A stretch of 64,000 nucleotides of DNA, taken from NCBI RefSeq assembly GCF_019711435.1, contig NZ_JAIGNK010000003.1, positions 186,001-250,000 on the forward strand, in the 5' to 3' direction. Positions 55,367 through 64,000 of the stretch are shown here, one piece after another. Position numbers and translations under genes: made by a program. This stretch comes from Qipengyuania polymorpha. Lineage in GTDB: Bacteria > Pseudomonadota > Alphaproteobacteria > Sphingomonadales > Sphingomonadaceae. Under the pieces are notes generated by a model. It had not been told where the DNA came from. It did no database searches and was given only the letters and a program-made list of their open reading frames with translations. Numbering within the stretch: the stretch's first letter is position 1; each line of letters starts with the position of its first letter.

Positions 55367-56716
55367 TCAGCGCCCGATTGTCAGCGTGGCGAGGATACCC
55401 GACGCGCGCCGGTCGCCCGCGATGCGCTGGCGCGCCTGCACGTCGAAATCGATGAACCCGCGATAGGCAATGGTGTCGGTCTCGTCGAACCAGTGGCGCA
55501 GCGAAATGCCGACGCCAGCGCCGAGCGCTTCCTCCTCCAGGCGGCCCGTGTCGACGCCCAGTCGCGCAACGGCATAGGGCGTGAGCACGGTAGCGCTTTC
55601 GTCGAGCAGGAAGGAATAGCCTGCACGGCCATCGACAAGTCCGAAGGTGACATCGGCATCGGTGAGGTAGGACACGTCGCCATAGTAATGCGCGTAAGCC
55701 CAGCTTCGCTTGCCCGCTTCGGGTTCGAGGCCTTGCCCGCCCGAAATGGCGGCACGGAGCGACCAGTCGTCGAGCCCGTCATCATCGAGGCCGATGAGGC
55801 GGCTTGCTTCGAGATTGAGATTGATCTGTGAGAGCGGCTTGTATCGCACCCCGACCCAGCCCTGCATCGCATTGCCGCCCGCTGCATCGTCGGACAGGAA
55901 TTCCGAATGGTAGGCCCGCGCGAAGATGCTGAACGGTCGCCCGTTGCGCCAGCCGCCGATGCGGCGCGACACTTCCGCTCCGAATTGCGATGCGCGCTCG
56001 TCCCCCAGAGACGTATTGGCCGGGCCAATGGGGCGACCCGCGCTCGAGAAGCTGGCTTGCGCGATGAAGGACCAGTCGCGCGTCAGCTCGCGGTTCTCGC
56101 GGCGGATGCCTTCGCGCTGGACAGGGCCGAGGGGTGTTTCTTCTTCGGCGTCGAGGGCAAGTCCAAGTTTGAAAAAGCCGACCGCGCGCTGGTCCATCCC
56201 GCGGCGTTTCGCACTATAAGCTGCATCGAGCGCCGTCTGTCGGGTGAATTTGCCATAGAGTGCTTCGTTATCGAGGACGTCCTGTGCCGAGCGGTCGTCG
56301 CGCGCCGAAATCGCCACCATCGCCCAGTCGAGCGAGTTGCGGGTTTCGAGCAGTGGCTCGTCCATGGCCGCGCGCACGATGGCCCGCGCCTCATCATGGC
56401 GGTCCGCATAAACCAGCTGGAGCGCCTGCGCGCGCAGGAAATAGCTTCGCTTTGCCGCATCGGTTTCGAAGCGCCCTGCGGTTGCGAAAGCCTCTGCAGC
56501 CTCTGCATGTCCTCCAAGGCGGGCCTGCGTTTCGGCGAGGAGCGCCCACCACACGGGGTTCTCTGATTCGGTTTCGAGCGCGGCCTCTGCTCCGGCCAGC
56601 GCTGCCCGATAATTGCCTGCATCGTAATCGCGAAATGGCGTGTCGGTGCCAGCCTGCGCGAATGCCGGACTGCCGGAGGCAAGCCAGCAGGCAATCGCAA
56701 ACATCGTCCTGAGCAC
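55367..56716 (-). CDS. NfrA-C-like outer-membrane protein
   Basis: 449 aa. GTG start with GGGGGGAA 5 bases upstream. Signal peptide ends near SPAFA. Residues 30-180 are TPR-like helices (AALAGAEAALETE, AEAAEAFATAGRF). From about 210 there is a beta-barrel-like region with DWSFIAQASFSSAG and ASQFGAEVSRRIGG…, the pattern of the NfrA / bacteriophage N4 adsorption protein C-terminal domain. It is probably in the outer membrane and may help secrete or anchor surface polysaccharide. Ligand unknown. Confidence 0.75.
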   Translation of the reverse strand: MLRTMFAIACWLASGSPAFAQAGTDTPFRDYDAGNYRAALAGAEAALETESENPVWWALLAETQARLGGHAEAAEAFATAGRFETDAAKRSYFLRAQALQLVYADRHDEARAIVRAAMDEPLLETRNSLDWAMVAISARDDRSAQDVLDNEALYGKFTRQTALDAAYSAKRRGMDQRAVGFFKLGLALDAEEETPLGPVQREGIRRENRELTRDWSFIAQASFSSAGRPIGPANTSLGDERASQFGAEVSRRIGGWRNGRPFSIFARAYHSEFLSDDAAGGNAMQGWVGVRYKPLSQINLNLEASRLIGLDDDGLDDWSLRAAISGGQGLEPEAGKRSWAYAHYYGDVSYLTDADVTFGLVDGRAGYSFLLDESATVLTPYAVARLGVDTGRLEEEALGAGVGISLRHWFDETDTIAYRGFIDFDVQARQRIAGDRRASGILATLTIGR

Positions 56717-56815
56717 GAATTCCCCCCGAAAGCGCGTACAGCAGCGCCCTGCCTACAGCTTTTATCGCCATAGGCCACTGATATTTGGGGGCTTGAACAG
56801 TCAGAGGGGGACTGT

Positions 56816-56902
56816 TGGTGCGGTCGAGAAGACTCGAACTTCCACGGCCTTGCGGCCACAACGACCTCAACGTTGCGCGTCTACCAGTTCCGCCACGACC
56901 GC
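56816..56902 (-). tRNA. tRNA-Leu (anticodon GAG)
   Basis: Minus strand: acceptor GCGGTCG/CGACCGC, anticodon stem CAACG-TTGAGGT-CGTTG with GAG, a long variable arm (GTGGCCGCAAGGCCGT), T-loop TTCGAGTC, discriminator A, and an encoded CCA (56816-56818). 87 nt. Confidence 0.97.
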
Positions 56903-57018
56903 ACACAGTCTGCATCGGAAGCGAATCTCACATGTGAGACCACCTGCTCCCGCCGGTAGGAGCGCGCCCCTAGCAGCGCCTTTGCGAGGCGGCAAGCACC
57001 TATTTTACCGGTTTGCGA

Positions 57019-57954
57019 TTAGAGGGGGGCCCAGCCTACATCAGCATAGACGGCGCCGCGCGGGACATCGGTCCGCGCTTCGTCGATAACGAGCGTTTCG
57101 CCCGGCGCGAGCGTGGGCTGCGGGGGCTGGACGACCCAGCTGTAAATCTGGTCCTCGCGCTCGTTGAGCATGACGATGAGCACCGGCGGCAGGCGCCGTG
57201 CCTCGCGTGCGGTATTGGTCACCCTGATCTTCGCCGTGAACATCAGCGTCTTGTTTTCGAGCTCGCGCCAGCGCTGTTCCTCGGGCGGGAAGGACAGCTG
57301 CAGATCGGGCTGCATCTCGCCGAACAGCGGCTTTTCAACCGGCCACCAGTCGGGCGTGCCATAGCGCGTCATCGCGAAGATGGCGCCTGCGGCAAGCAGC
57401 GCGAAAATCGCCGCCGCCCAGGTCCAGAGCTTGAGCGTGTTGCGGCGGGGGCCGAAGGGCGGCGAGTGATCGAAGCGCGAGATGAGGTCGTCCTCGTGCA
57501 CTTCCTCATGCACCGCTTCGTCGAAATCGGGCTCGGGCTCTTCCTCGTGCGTTTCGACGAAAGACGGCGGAGGCGTCTCGTCGAAATCGGGTGTCCGCTC
57601 ACGCTGGGGCGAGGTCTCTTCACCCGACTGCCCGACCAGCGGTCGGCGGCGGCGGCGGGGTGCCTCGCCATCATCCGCCTCGTCGGCCGGGGAATGCGCA
57701 TCCGGAGCCGGAGCCGGTGCGGGCTGCGGTTCTTGTGTCGCGGGAGGAGGCGGTGGTGGCGGGGGAGGTGGGGGAGGCGCAGGCGTGGGTGCCGGCGATG
57801 CCACCTCTTCGCTTGCCGCGACGCCTTCGGCGCTGGCCCCTTCCTGGAACCACGAGTGCTTGCACTTGGCGCAGCGCACGGTGCGGCCATCGACGCCGAT
57901 AGCGTTGTCGGGCACGACATAGCGGGTACTGCAGGCCGGACAGGCAATAATCAT
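57019..57954 (-). CDS. MJ0042 zinc-finger membrane protein (DUF3426-like)
   Basis: 311 aa. N-terminal zinc ribbon: MIIACPACSTRYVVPDNA with CPAC and CAKC ligand pairs. Then a Pro-rich linker with 12 consecutive prolines (about residues 60-71), an acidic region, a single membrane helix (about 176-196, WTWAAAIFALLAAGAIF) and a C-terminal DUF3426-type domain (LMFTAKIRVTNTAREARRLPPVLIVML). Next to ftsE, as in other sphingomonads; function unknown. Confidence 0.85.
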   Translation of the reverse strand: MIIACPACSTRYVVPDNAIGVDGRTVRCAKCKHSWFQEGASAEGVAASEEVASPAPTPAPPPPPPPPPPPPATQEPQPAPAPAPDAHSPADEADDGEAPRRRRRPLVGQSGEETSPQRERTPDFDETPPPSFVETHEEEPEPDFDEAVHEEVHEDDLISRFDHSPPFGPRRNTLKLWTWAAAIFALLAAGAIFAMTRYGTPDWWPVEKPLFGEMQPDLQLSFPPEEQRWRELENKTLMFTAKIRVTNTAREARRLPPVLIVMLNEREDQIYSWVVQPPQPTLAPGETLVIDEARTDVPRGAVYADVGWAPL

Positions 57955-58113
57955 GGTGAAGAGAGGCTCTATAGGCCTGCGCGAATCGCGACAAGGCGCG
58001 TAGCTGTGCGCGAAAGCCCCAAGCGGCTTTTTTCCCCAGCGAAGGCCCGTTATAGGCCCGAATTGTACAATGGCGGCACGAATTCTTCCCTCTTTACTCG
58101 CGGAACTGGCGCA

Positions 58114-58848
58114 ATGAGCACGCGCGAGGGCGAAATCGTGCAGTTCGACAATGTCGGATTGCGCTACGGCACCGATCGCGAAGTTCTGTCCAACGTCACC
58201 TTCTCGCTTTATTCGGGTCGCTTCTATTTCCTCACCGGCGCCAGCGGCGCGGGAAAGACCTCGCTCCTCAAGCTGCTCTACCTCGCCCAGCGCCCCTCGC
58301 GCGGGGCCATCCGCATGTTCGGGCGCGACGTCATCACCCTCCCGCGCGACCAATTGCCGTCCTTCCGCCGCCGCATGGGCGTGGTGTTCCAGGACTTCCG
58401 CTTGGTCGATCACTTGTCCGCCTTCGACAATGTCGCGTTGCCCCTGCGCGTGTCGGGTGTGCGCGAGGCGGACTTGCGCGAGCCGGTGGCCGACATGCTC
58501 GAATGGGTCGGCCTCGCCCACCGTGCCGAAGCCCGCCCCGCTACGCTTTCGGGCGGCGAGCAACAGCGCGTCGCCATCGCCCGCGCAGTGATCGGGCGGC
58601 CCGAAATACTTATCGCCGACGAGCCGACGGGGAACGTCGACCCCGAAATGGCGGTGAAGTTGCTGCGATTATTCGAGGCACTCAATCGGCTCGGCACGAC
58701 CGTCGTGGTTGCCACCCATGATGTACAACTGTTGCGTAAAGTGCCCGACAGCCTGATCATGCGGCTGTCGAAGGGCATGCTCGCCGACCCGACCGGCGCA
58801 TTGCGCTATCCGCCGCGCCGCGAGGGCACCGTGGGAGAAAGCGCATGA
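58114..58848 (+). CDS. ftsE: Cell division ATP-binding protein FtsE
   Basis: 244 aa. Works with FtsX to control septal cell-wall hydrolases. Walker A GASGAGKTS (about 42-50), signature LSGGEQQRV (about 146-154), Walker B ILIADEPTGNVDPE (about 166-179), H-switch VVATHDVQLL. Start ATG 58114. Overlaps ftsX by four bases (ATGA). Unlike larger ABC proteins it is a minimal ATPase. Confidence 0.95.
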   Translation: MSTREGEIVQFDNVGLRYGTDREVLSNVTFSLYSGRFYFLTGASGAGKTSLLKLLYLAQRPSRGAIRMFGRDVITLPRDQLPSFRRRMGVVFQDFRLVDHLSAFDNVALPLRVSGVREADLREPVADMLEWVGLAHRAEARPATLSGGEQQRVAIARAVIGRPEILIADEPTGNVDPEMAVKLLRLFEALNRLGTTVVVATHDVQLLRKVPDSLIMRLSKGMLADPTGALRYPPRREGTVGESA

Positions 58849-59777
58849 AGCGGCCTCCCGCGCTGGCCAATGCGGTCGACCGCGGTCTCGCCCCGTTCCG
58901 CGGGCGCCGGGCTGCGGGACTTTTGCCGCAAGCGCGCCTTGGCGGACCCATGCCTTGGGTCATCGCCATCATGGTCGCGCTCACCGTCGTGGCAGCAGGC
59001 GGCGCGCTGGCACTGTCGAACATGGTTTCGACCGCGAGCGGCGACCTCGCAGGCAGCGCGACGGTCCAGATTATCGAACCCGATGCAGGCCAGCGCGCCG
59101 CGCAGGTCGAAGCAGTGCAGGAGGTGCTCGCGCAGGACCCTGCGGTCGAAGGCTTCCGCGTCGTGCCCGAAGAGGACATTGCCGAATTGCTCGAACCCTG
59201 GCTCGGCACGGGCGAGGAGGTCGAGGCGGTGCCGCTCCCTGCTCTGGTGGATGTCGAACTGCGCGACGGCGCAGGACGTGACGACTATGCGCGGCTCGAG
59301 GCTGCCATGCGCGAAGTCGCTCCCCGCGCCCGCATCGATGCGCAGTCCGACTGGCTCGCACCCGTGCTCTCCGCGCTTTCGGCGCTCAAGTGGATGGCGC
59401 TCGCGCTCATCCTCATGCTCGGCTTCGTCGGCGCGGCCGCGGTGTGGCTGGCGGCGCGCAACGCGCTGGGTGGCAACCGTAAGACGATCGAGGTCGTCCA
59501 CCTGCTCGGCGGGAGCGACGACCAGGTTGCCCGCATCTTCCAGCGCTCGATCCTGCTCGATGCAATCATCGGCGGGGTGCTGGGCTTCGTCGCGGGCGTG
59601 CTCGCCATGTCGCTGCTCGCGCGCCAGTTCGCCGCGCTGCAATCGGGAATGGTTGCAGGAGGGACACTCACCGCGATGGATTGGGTGCTGATTGCGCTTG
59701 TCCCGCTTTTCGCCATCGCAATTGCTGTATACACCGCACGTATGACCGTGCTTTCATCCTTGCGGAAATCGCTGTGA
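58845..59777 (+). CDS. ftsX: Cell division protein FtsX
   Basis: 310 aa. One N-terminal helix (about 40-62), a periplasmic loop (about 65-170, shorter than in some FtsX) and three C-terminal helices (about 180-205, 228-250, 285-305); the pattern GNRKTIEVVHLLGGSDDQVARIFQ is typical of FtsX. Forms a membrane complex with FtsE to activate wall hydrolases. Overlaps the next gene by four bases (GTGA). Confidence 0.93.
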   Translation: MKRPPALANAVDRGLAPFRGRRAAGLLPQARLGGPMPWVIAIMVALTVVAAGGALALSNMVSTASGDLAGSATVQIIEPDAGQRAAQVEAVQEVLAQDPAVEGFRVVPEEDIAELLEPWLGTGEEVEAVPLPALVDVELRDGAGRDDYARLEAAMREVAPRARIDAQSDWLAPVLSALSALKWMALALILMLGFVGAAAVWLAARNALGGNRKTIEVVHLLGGSDDQVARIFQRSILLDAIIGGVLGFVAGVLAMSLLARQFAALQSGMVAGGTLTAMDWVLIALVPLFAIAIAVYTARMTVLSSLRKSL

Positions 59778-60382
59778 TCCTAAGGCTTCTTGCTGCCATC
59801 TTCCTCGTCTACGCATTCGGCTTCCTCGGCTTTGCCATGACGCTGCCTTCGCCCGCGGCGGACACGCAAACCGATGCCGTCATCGTGCTCACCGGCGGGC
59901 CCGGGCGCATCGCGCGCGGCCTCGAGGTCATCGAAAGCGGGCAGGCGAAGGAAATGTTTGTCTCGGGTGTCGACCCCGAAGTGAAGCCCGCGGAATTCGC
60001 CGAACAGTTCGACGTTTCGCGCCGCACGATGGATTGCTGCGTGACGCTGGGCTTCCTTGCCGTGGATACGCGCAGCAATGCGGGCGAAGTCGCGCAGTGG
60101 ATGAAGGAAAAGGAGTTTACCTCCGCCCGCCTCGTGACCACCAACTGGCACATGGCGCGCGCGCATTCGGAAGTCAGCAGCACGCTTCCTGCGGACATTG
60201 CCATCGTCAAGGATGCTGTCGTCTCGCACCCCGACCTCGCCACGCTGTTCCTCGAATACAACAAGCTGCTGGCATCGGAAGTGTCGCAGGGACTGGGGCT
60301 GCTCGACGACAATGAGGAGGGTGTGACGCAGGATGCCGCCCAGGAAGCGTCGGAAGGCACGGATGCTGCTGCTGCTTCGTAA
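59774..60382 (+). CDS. YdcF family (DUF218) protein
   Basis: 202 aa, GTG start. N-terminal helix (about 2-22). The DUF218 fold is seen from DAVIVLTGGPGRIARGLEVI (about 35-54), KEMFVSGVD, and TSNAGEVAQW / LVTTNWHMARA. Related SanA/ElyC proteins affect envelope integrity. It overlaps ftsX (GTGA) and plsC, so it is within the same operon. Confidence 0.85.
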   Translation: MILRLLAAIFLVYAFGFLGFAMTLPSPAADTQTDAVIVLTGGPGRIARGLEVIESGQAKEMFVSGVDPEVKPAEFAEQFDVSRRTMDCCVTLGFLAVDTRSNAGEVAQWMKEKEFTSARLVTTNWHMARAHSEVSSTLPADIAIVKDAVVSHPDLATLFLEYNKLLASEVSQGLGLLDDNEEGVTQDAAQEASEGTDAAAAS

Positions 60383-61046
60383 CCTCGTTTTCTACCCGCT
60401 CTTCTATCTCGGCAGCTTCCTCATCACGGCGGCCTCGCTGGTGGCCGCGCCTTTCTCGCTCGCGGCGTTCCGGAGGCGGGTGCGCGATTGGGGGCGATGG
60501 CAGCGCTGGTGCCTCAGGCATATTATCGGGGCCGATGTGGTGATCGAGGGGAACTACGCCGACCAGCCCGTCCTCTACGCGATCAAGCACGAGAGTTTCT
60601 TCGAGGCGATCGACGCGCCCAACCTGCTCGAATGTCCCTCGGTGTTCGCCAAGCAGGAGCTCTTCGCCATTCCCGGCTGGGGGCGCGCAGCACTCGCCTA
60701 CGGCCTCATTCCCGTGGCGCGCGACAAGGGCGCGAAGATGCTCATGGGGATGATCCGCAGCGCGAAGAAGATGGTCGCCGACGGCCGCCCGCTGGTGATT
60801 TTTCCCGAAGGCACGCGCGTGCCCCATGGAGAGCGGCGGCCATTGCAGGCCGGATTTGCCGGCCTCTACAAGATGCTCGGCCTGCCCGTGGTGCCGGTCG
60901 CGGTCAGCAGCGGCGAGGTCTATCACCGCTGGCTTAAGAAACCCGGCACCATCACCTACCGCTTCGGCGAGACCATCCCTCCCGGCCTGCCGCGCGAGGA
61001 AGTCGAGGCGAAGGTCCTCGATGCGATCAATGCACTGAACGCATAA
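60363..61046 (+). CDS. plsC: 1-acyl-sn-glycerol-3-phosphate acyltransferase
   Basis: 227 aa. Adds the second acyl chain to lysophosphatidate, making phosphatidic acid. HX4E acyltransferase box KHESFFEAID (about 82-91) and FPEGTRVPHG (about 148-157) are visible. HX4E is known in many alphaproteobacterial PlsC. One or two N-terminal membrane segments. ATG 60363 has GGAAGG 6 bases upstream; a start at 60333 is possible. Confidence 0.93.
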   Translation: MLLLLRNLVFYPLFYLGSFLITAASLVAAPFSLAAFRRRVRDWGRWQRWCLRHIIGADVVIEGNYADQPVLYAIKHESFFEAIDAPNLLECPSVFAKQELFAIPGWGRAALAYGLIPVARDKGAKMLMGMIRSAKKMVADGRPLVIFPEGTRVPHGERRPLQAGFAGLYKMLGLPVVPVAVSSGEVYHRWLKKPGTITYRFGETIPPGLPREEVEAKVLDAINALNA

Positions 61047-61049
61047 GGC

Positions 61050-61955
61050 CTAATGGTCCTTGCGCCCGAAGTCGGGGCGCGCATCATCCTGTCCCTGCTC
61101 GACCACCTGCCGCCGGATGGCACGGGTACGCGTGAAGAGTTCGAACAGCGTATCGCCATCGCCATTGCGGATCGCCCGCTGGAGCGCGGTGAGGTCCTCG
61201 CTGAACCGCCCCAGGACCTCGAGCACGGCATCGCGATTAGTCAGGAAGACATCGCGCCACATCGTCGGGTCGGAGGCGGCGATGCGGGTGAAATCGCGAA
61301 AACCACCGGCCGAATATTTGATGACCTCGCCCTGCGTCACGTCCTCGAGGTCCGAGGCCGTGCCGACGATGGTGAAGGCGATGAGGTGCGGGATATGGCT
61401 GGTGACGGCGAGCACGAGGTCGTGGTGCTCCGCATCCATGATCTCGGCCTTCGCCCCGAGACCCTCCCAGAAGCCCGCGAGGTCCGCAACTGCTGCTTCA
61501 TCCGCATCGGGGGCCGGCGTGAGGATGCACCAGCGATGGCTGAAAAGGTCGGCGAAACCGGCATCGGGCCCGCTCTTCTCGGTGCCTGCAACCGGGTGGG
61601 CAGGGATAATGGTTGCGCCGGGCAAGGCGTGGCGAAGCGCCCTTGCCACGCTCGCCTTGGAGGAACCCACATCGCTGACGATAGCGCCTTGCGGCAGCGC
61701 CGCGGCAATTGCGTCGGCGGCATAGGCCATCGCGCCCACGGGCACGCAGAGAATGACGAGATCGGCATCCGCGACAGCTTCGGCCGCCGTGTCGCAGACC
61801 TGTTGGACAAGGCCTCTTTCGCCGGCACGACGGCGCACGTCCGCGTCCACATCCCAGCCTCGCGTGCGGATCTCCGGTATCTTGTCCTGCACCGCCAGCC
61901 CGATCGAGCCCCCGATGAGGCCGAGGCCGATAATGGCGACGCGCTCGATGCTCAT
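61050..61955 (-). CDS. tyrC: Prephenate/arogenate (cyclohexadienyl) dehydrogenase
   Basis: 301 aa. Rossmann start [20 protein letters not shown] (about 7-26), then [14 protein letters not shown] (about 96-109), and [15 protein letters not shown] (about 121-135) around the catalytic His. Single dehydrogenase domain without chorismate mutase. In Zymomonas the homologue is tyrC next to the histidinol-phosphate aminotransferase, as here. Start overlaps hisC stop (ATGA). Confidence 0.92.
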   Translation of the reverse strand: MSIERVAIIGLGLIGGSIGLAVQDKIPEIRTRGWDVDADVRRRAGERGLVQQVCDTAAEAVADADLVILCVPVGAMAYAADAIAAALPQGAIVSDVGSSKASVARALRHALPGATIIPAHPVAGTEKSGPDAGFADLFSHRWCILTPAPDADEAAVADLAGFWEGLGAKAEIMDAEHHDLVLAVTSHIPHLIAFTIVGTASDLEDVTQGEVIKYSAGGFRDFTRIAASDPTMWRDVFLTNRDAVLEVLGRFSEDLTALQRAIRNGDGDTLFELFTRTRAIRRQVVEQGQDDARPDFGRKDH

Positions 61956-63055
61956 CCCGCGGCCTCGGCGGCCTTGCGCAGGATTTCTGCAATCTCGTCC
62001 ATTTGCTCCGGCGTGCCGATGGTGATGCGCAATCCATGCGGCAGGCCCTGTCCGGGCAGGTGCCGCACCGCGTAGCCGCCTTCGGCCAATGCTCCGAGCG
62101 CAGCCTCGGCGGTCAGCCTGCCTTCGAAAAGCACCAGCAGGAAGTTCGCCTTGCTCGGCACCCCGCGCAGGCCATGGTTGCCTATTCCGGCGATGGTTTC
62201 GGCGAAGCGGGCGAGTTCGCGATTGTTGGCCTCGCGCGATTTCACAACGAAACCCTGGTCGCCCAGCCCGGCGATGGCCGCCTTCTGCCCCGAATTGGTG
62301 ACATTGAACGGCCCGCGAATGCGGTTGAGCGCGTCGATAAGGTGCGGCGCGCCGGTGGCCCAGCCGATACGCTCGCCCGCGAGCCCGTAAATCTTGGAGA
62401 ATGTCCGCGTGACGAGCACGTTGTCGTGCGCCTCGGCCAGCGCCATCCCGCCGTCATCCTCGCCGTCCTCGAGATATTCGCCATAGGCCTGGTCGACCAC
62501 CAGCAGAACGTCGGACGGCAGTCCCGCATGCAGCCGCTCGATTTCGCCGCGCGGGAGGAAAGTCCCGGTCGGGTTGTTCGGGTTGGCGAGGAATACGACG
62601 CGCGTTTTTTCGGTCACCGAGCCGAGCAATTCATCGACATCGGTCGCGTAATCGACGTCTGGCGCCTCGACCGGCGTCGCGCCGCAACGGCGGGCGGCAA
62701 TCTTGTAGACGACGAAGGAATAGCGCGCATAGAGCACCTCGTCGCCCGGCCCGGCAAAACCTTGAGCGGCAAGGTTGAGCAATTCATCCGAGCCGGTTCC
62801 GCACACAATACGTGCCGGGTCCAGCCCGTGCACTTCGGCAATTTTCGCACGCAGCGCAGTGGCGTCGGGGTCGGGGTAGCGAGCCGGAACGGCAGGCTGG
62901 GCCAGCGCGGCAAGCGCCGCTTCGCTGCAGCCTAGCGGGTTCTCGTTGGCCGAAAGCTTGACCAGCTCGCGCCCGTCGGAACCCTTGCTCTTGCCGGGGA
63001 CATAGGCGTGGATCTTTTCGATCCATGGTTTCATCGTGGGGCGTGTGTCTGACAT
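61952..63055 (-). CDS. hisC: Histidinol-phosphate aminotransferase
   Basis: 367 aa. PLP enzyme of histidine synthesis, and in this group often also an aromatic aminotransferase. [11 protein letters not shown] (about 30-40), [12 protein letters not shown] (about 155-166), VVDQAYGEY (about 188-196), and [17 protein letters not shown] with the PLP Lys (about 217-233). ATG 63055 gives [12 protein letters not shown]. Operon with tyrC. The 68 bases to metX hold divergent promoters. Confidence 0.93.
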   Translation of the reverse strand: MSDTRPTMKPWIEKIHAYVPGKSKGSDGRELVKLSANENPLGCSEAALAALAQPAVPARYPDPDATALRAKIAEVHGLDPARIVCGTGSDELLNLAAQGFAGPGDEVLYARYSFVVYKIAARRCGATPVEAPDVDYATDVDELLGSVTEKTRVVFLANPNNPTGTFLPRGEIERLHAGLPSDVLLVVDQAYGEYLEDGEDDGGMALAEAHDNVLVTRTFSKIYGLAGERIGWATGAPHLIDALNRIRGPFNVTNSGQKAAIAGLGDQGFVVKSREANNRELARFAETIAGIGNHGLRGVPSKANFLLVLFEGRLTAEAALGALAEGGYAVRHLPGQGLPHGLRITIGTPEQMDEIAEILRKAAEAAG

Positions 63056-63123
63056 TTCGGCTACCGCCTCTGAAAGAAATACAGCCCTTCGACAAGCGCG
63101 CTTTGCGCGGTTAGAGGCAAGCA

Positions 63124-64000
63124 ATGGCCGGGACTTCGCAAGAACTGCTTTTGCCGCAACCGCTGCCCCTCGATGGCGGCGGAGAACTTGCGCGCACAGT
63201 CCTGGCCTATGAAACCTATGGCGCGCTGAACGAAGACAAGTCGAACGCCATCCTGCTGTGCCACGCACTGACCGGCGACCAATATGTCGCTTCGCCGCAT
63301 CCCGTCACCGGCAAGCCCGGCTGGTGGGAGCGCATGGTCGGCCCCGGCAAGCCGATCGACACGGACCGCTACCACGTCATCTGCGCCAACGTCATCGGCA
63401 GCTGCATGGGCTCCTCCGGTCCGGCGAGCGAGGCGGATGACGGCAAGCCCTACGCCATGCGTTTTCCCGTCATCACCATCCGCGACATGGTCCGCGCATT
63501 GGTCGGCCTGCTCGATGAACTGGGTATCGAGAAGCTGCACGCGGTCGTCGGCGGCTCGATGGGCGGCATGCAGGCGCTGAGCCTTGCCGCCAACTGGCCA
63601 AGCCGTGCGGAGCGCGTGCTCGTCATCGCCTCGACCAGCCGCCATTCGGCACAGAACATCGCTTTTCACGAACTGGGTCGGCAGGCCATCATGGCCGACC
63701 CGCGTTGGAACGGCGGCGACTATTACGGCGGCGAAGCGCCCGACAACGGCCTCGCCGTGGCGCGCATGGCGGCGCATATCACCTATCTTTCCGAAGAGGC
63801 GCTGACCGAAAAATTCGGGCGAAACCTGCAGGACCGCGAAGCCAAGAGCTTCGGCTTCGACGCCGATTTCCAGGTCGAAAGCTATTTGCGCTACCAGGGC
63901 AGCGGCTTCACTCGCCGCTTCGATGCCAATAGCTACCTCTATATCACCCGCGCGATGGATTATTTCGACCTCGCCGAAGAGCACGGCGGCAAGCTCGCCG
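63124..64000 (+). CDS. metX: Homoserine O-acyltransferase (partial)
   Basis: The first 292 codons; the gene runs out of the window. Alpha/beta-hydrolase: [11 protein letters not shown] (about 44-54), [10 protein letters not shown] nucleophile elbow (Ser near 143), and [14 protein letters not shown]. Activates homoserine for methionine synthesis. The class matches MetX; whether the acyl donor is acetyl- or succinyl-CoA cannot be told. Divergent from hisC; no recognised SAM riboswitch in the short leader. Confidence 0.93.
   Translation, partial: MAGTSQELLLPQPLPLDGGGELARTVLAYETYGALNEDKSNAILLCHALTGDQYVASPHPVTGKPGWWERMVGPGKPIDTDRYHVICANVIGSCMGSSGPASEADDGKPYAMRFPVITIRDMVRALVGLLDELGIEKLHAVVGGSMGGMQALSLAANWPSRAERVLVIASTSRHSAQNIAFHELGRQAIMADPRWNGGDYYGGEAPDNGLAVARMAAHITYLSEEALTEKFGRNLQDREAKSFGFDADFQVESYLRYQGSGFTRRFDANSYLYITRAMDYFDLAEEHGGKLA

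Noticed and set aside
60600-60640. HX4E instead of HX4D in PlsC as a defect
   Set aside because: HX4E is normal in many proteobacterial PlsC enzymes.
63056-63123. SAM-II or SAM/SAH riboswitch before metX
   Set aside because: The leader is only 68 bases, shared with the hisC promoter, and I see no conserved core; only a small CGCGC/GCGCG stem.

Overview
This window looks like a chromosomal segment of an aerobic, GC-rich alphaproteobacterium. I place it in Sphingomonadales, probably Erythrobacteraceae (Erythrobacter/Qipengyuania type). That placement rests on the codon usage, a TonB-dependent receptor, a divergent alphaproteobacterial PEP carboxylase, and the order ftsE-ftsX-ydcF-plsC followed by tyrC-hisC and metX (a tyrC/his-aminotransferase pair is known from Zymomonas). 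Most of the window is core genome. There are two tRNA genes (Gly-GCC, Leu-GAG), no rRNA, no CRISPR array, and no transposase or integrase that I can see.

Layout. 1-3.9 kb: two convergent glycosyltransferases, then a two-gene module with a beta-helix, tailspike-like protein. 4-12.5 kb: dcd, a saccharopine-dehydrogenase-like oxidoreductase, a ZnuD-like receptor with a possible Zur operator, tRNA-Gly, a CnoX/YbbN-type thioredoxin with a Lon-N-domain protein, and the minus-strand run argB, yggT, folD, lipoprotein, marC. 13.6-17.6 kb: small envelope and hypothetical genes and an SNase-like nuclease. 17.7-19.06 kb: an AT-rich two-gene unit (ComEC-like metallo-beta-lactamase fold protein plus a four-TM protein) directly after nrdB. 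19-24.7 kb: nrdB and nrdA, kept apart by small genes and a frameshifted GGDEF gene. 25-34 kb: HD hydrolase, TonB-C-like protein, alpha/beta hydrolase, PilZ, nadB, ABC ATPase, zinc-finger protein, tldD. 34-43 kb: DUF924, two tandem HhH-GPD glycosylases, CHRD and nucleoside-hydrolase-like lipoproteins, guaA, a structured intergenic region, acyl-CoA synthetase, sdaA. 43-64 kb: gyrB with an AI-2E exporter, putA, glpD, mtnP, ppc, an NfrA-C-like outer-membrane protein, tRNA-Leu, an MJ0042 zinc-finger protein, ftsEX-ydcF-plsC, tyrC-hisC, and the start of metX.

Metabolic links: dcd, nrdA, nrdB, guaA and folD cover nucleotide and one-carbon metabolism. putA, sdaA, glpD and ppc feed amino acids and glycerol into central carbon. 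argB, tyrC, hisC and metX are amino-acid biosynthesis.

The most unusual items are: (i) the AT-rich MBL/TM gene pair translationally nested behind nrdB; (ii) a dispersed intergenic repeat (three copies) whose hairpins carry compensatory base changes; (iii) a structured region upstream of guaA; (iv) a one-base frameshift inside a diguanylate cyclase just after the GGEEF motif; (v) regulatory candidates: a Zur-like palindrome over the receptor start, a hairpin hiding a Shine-Dalgarno, and an apparently leaderless gyrB. All calls come from reading the sequence; no database search was run.
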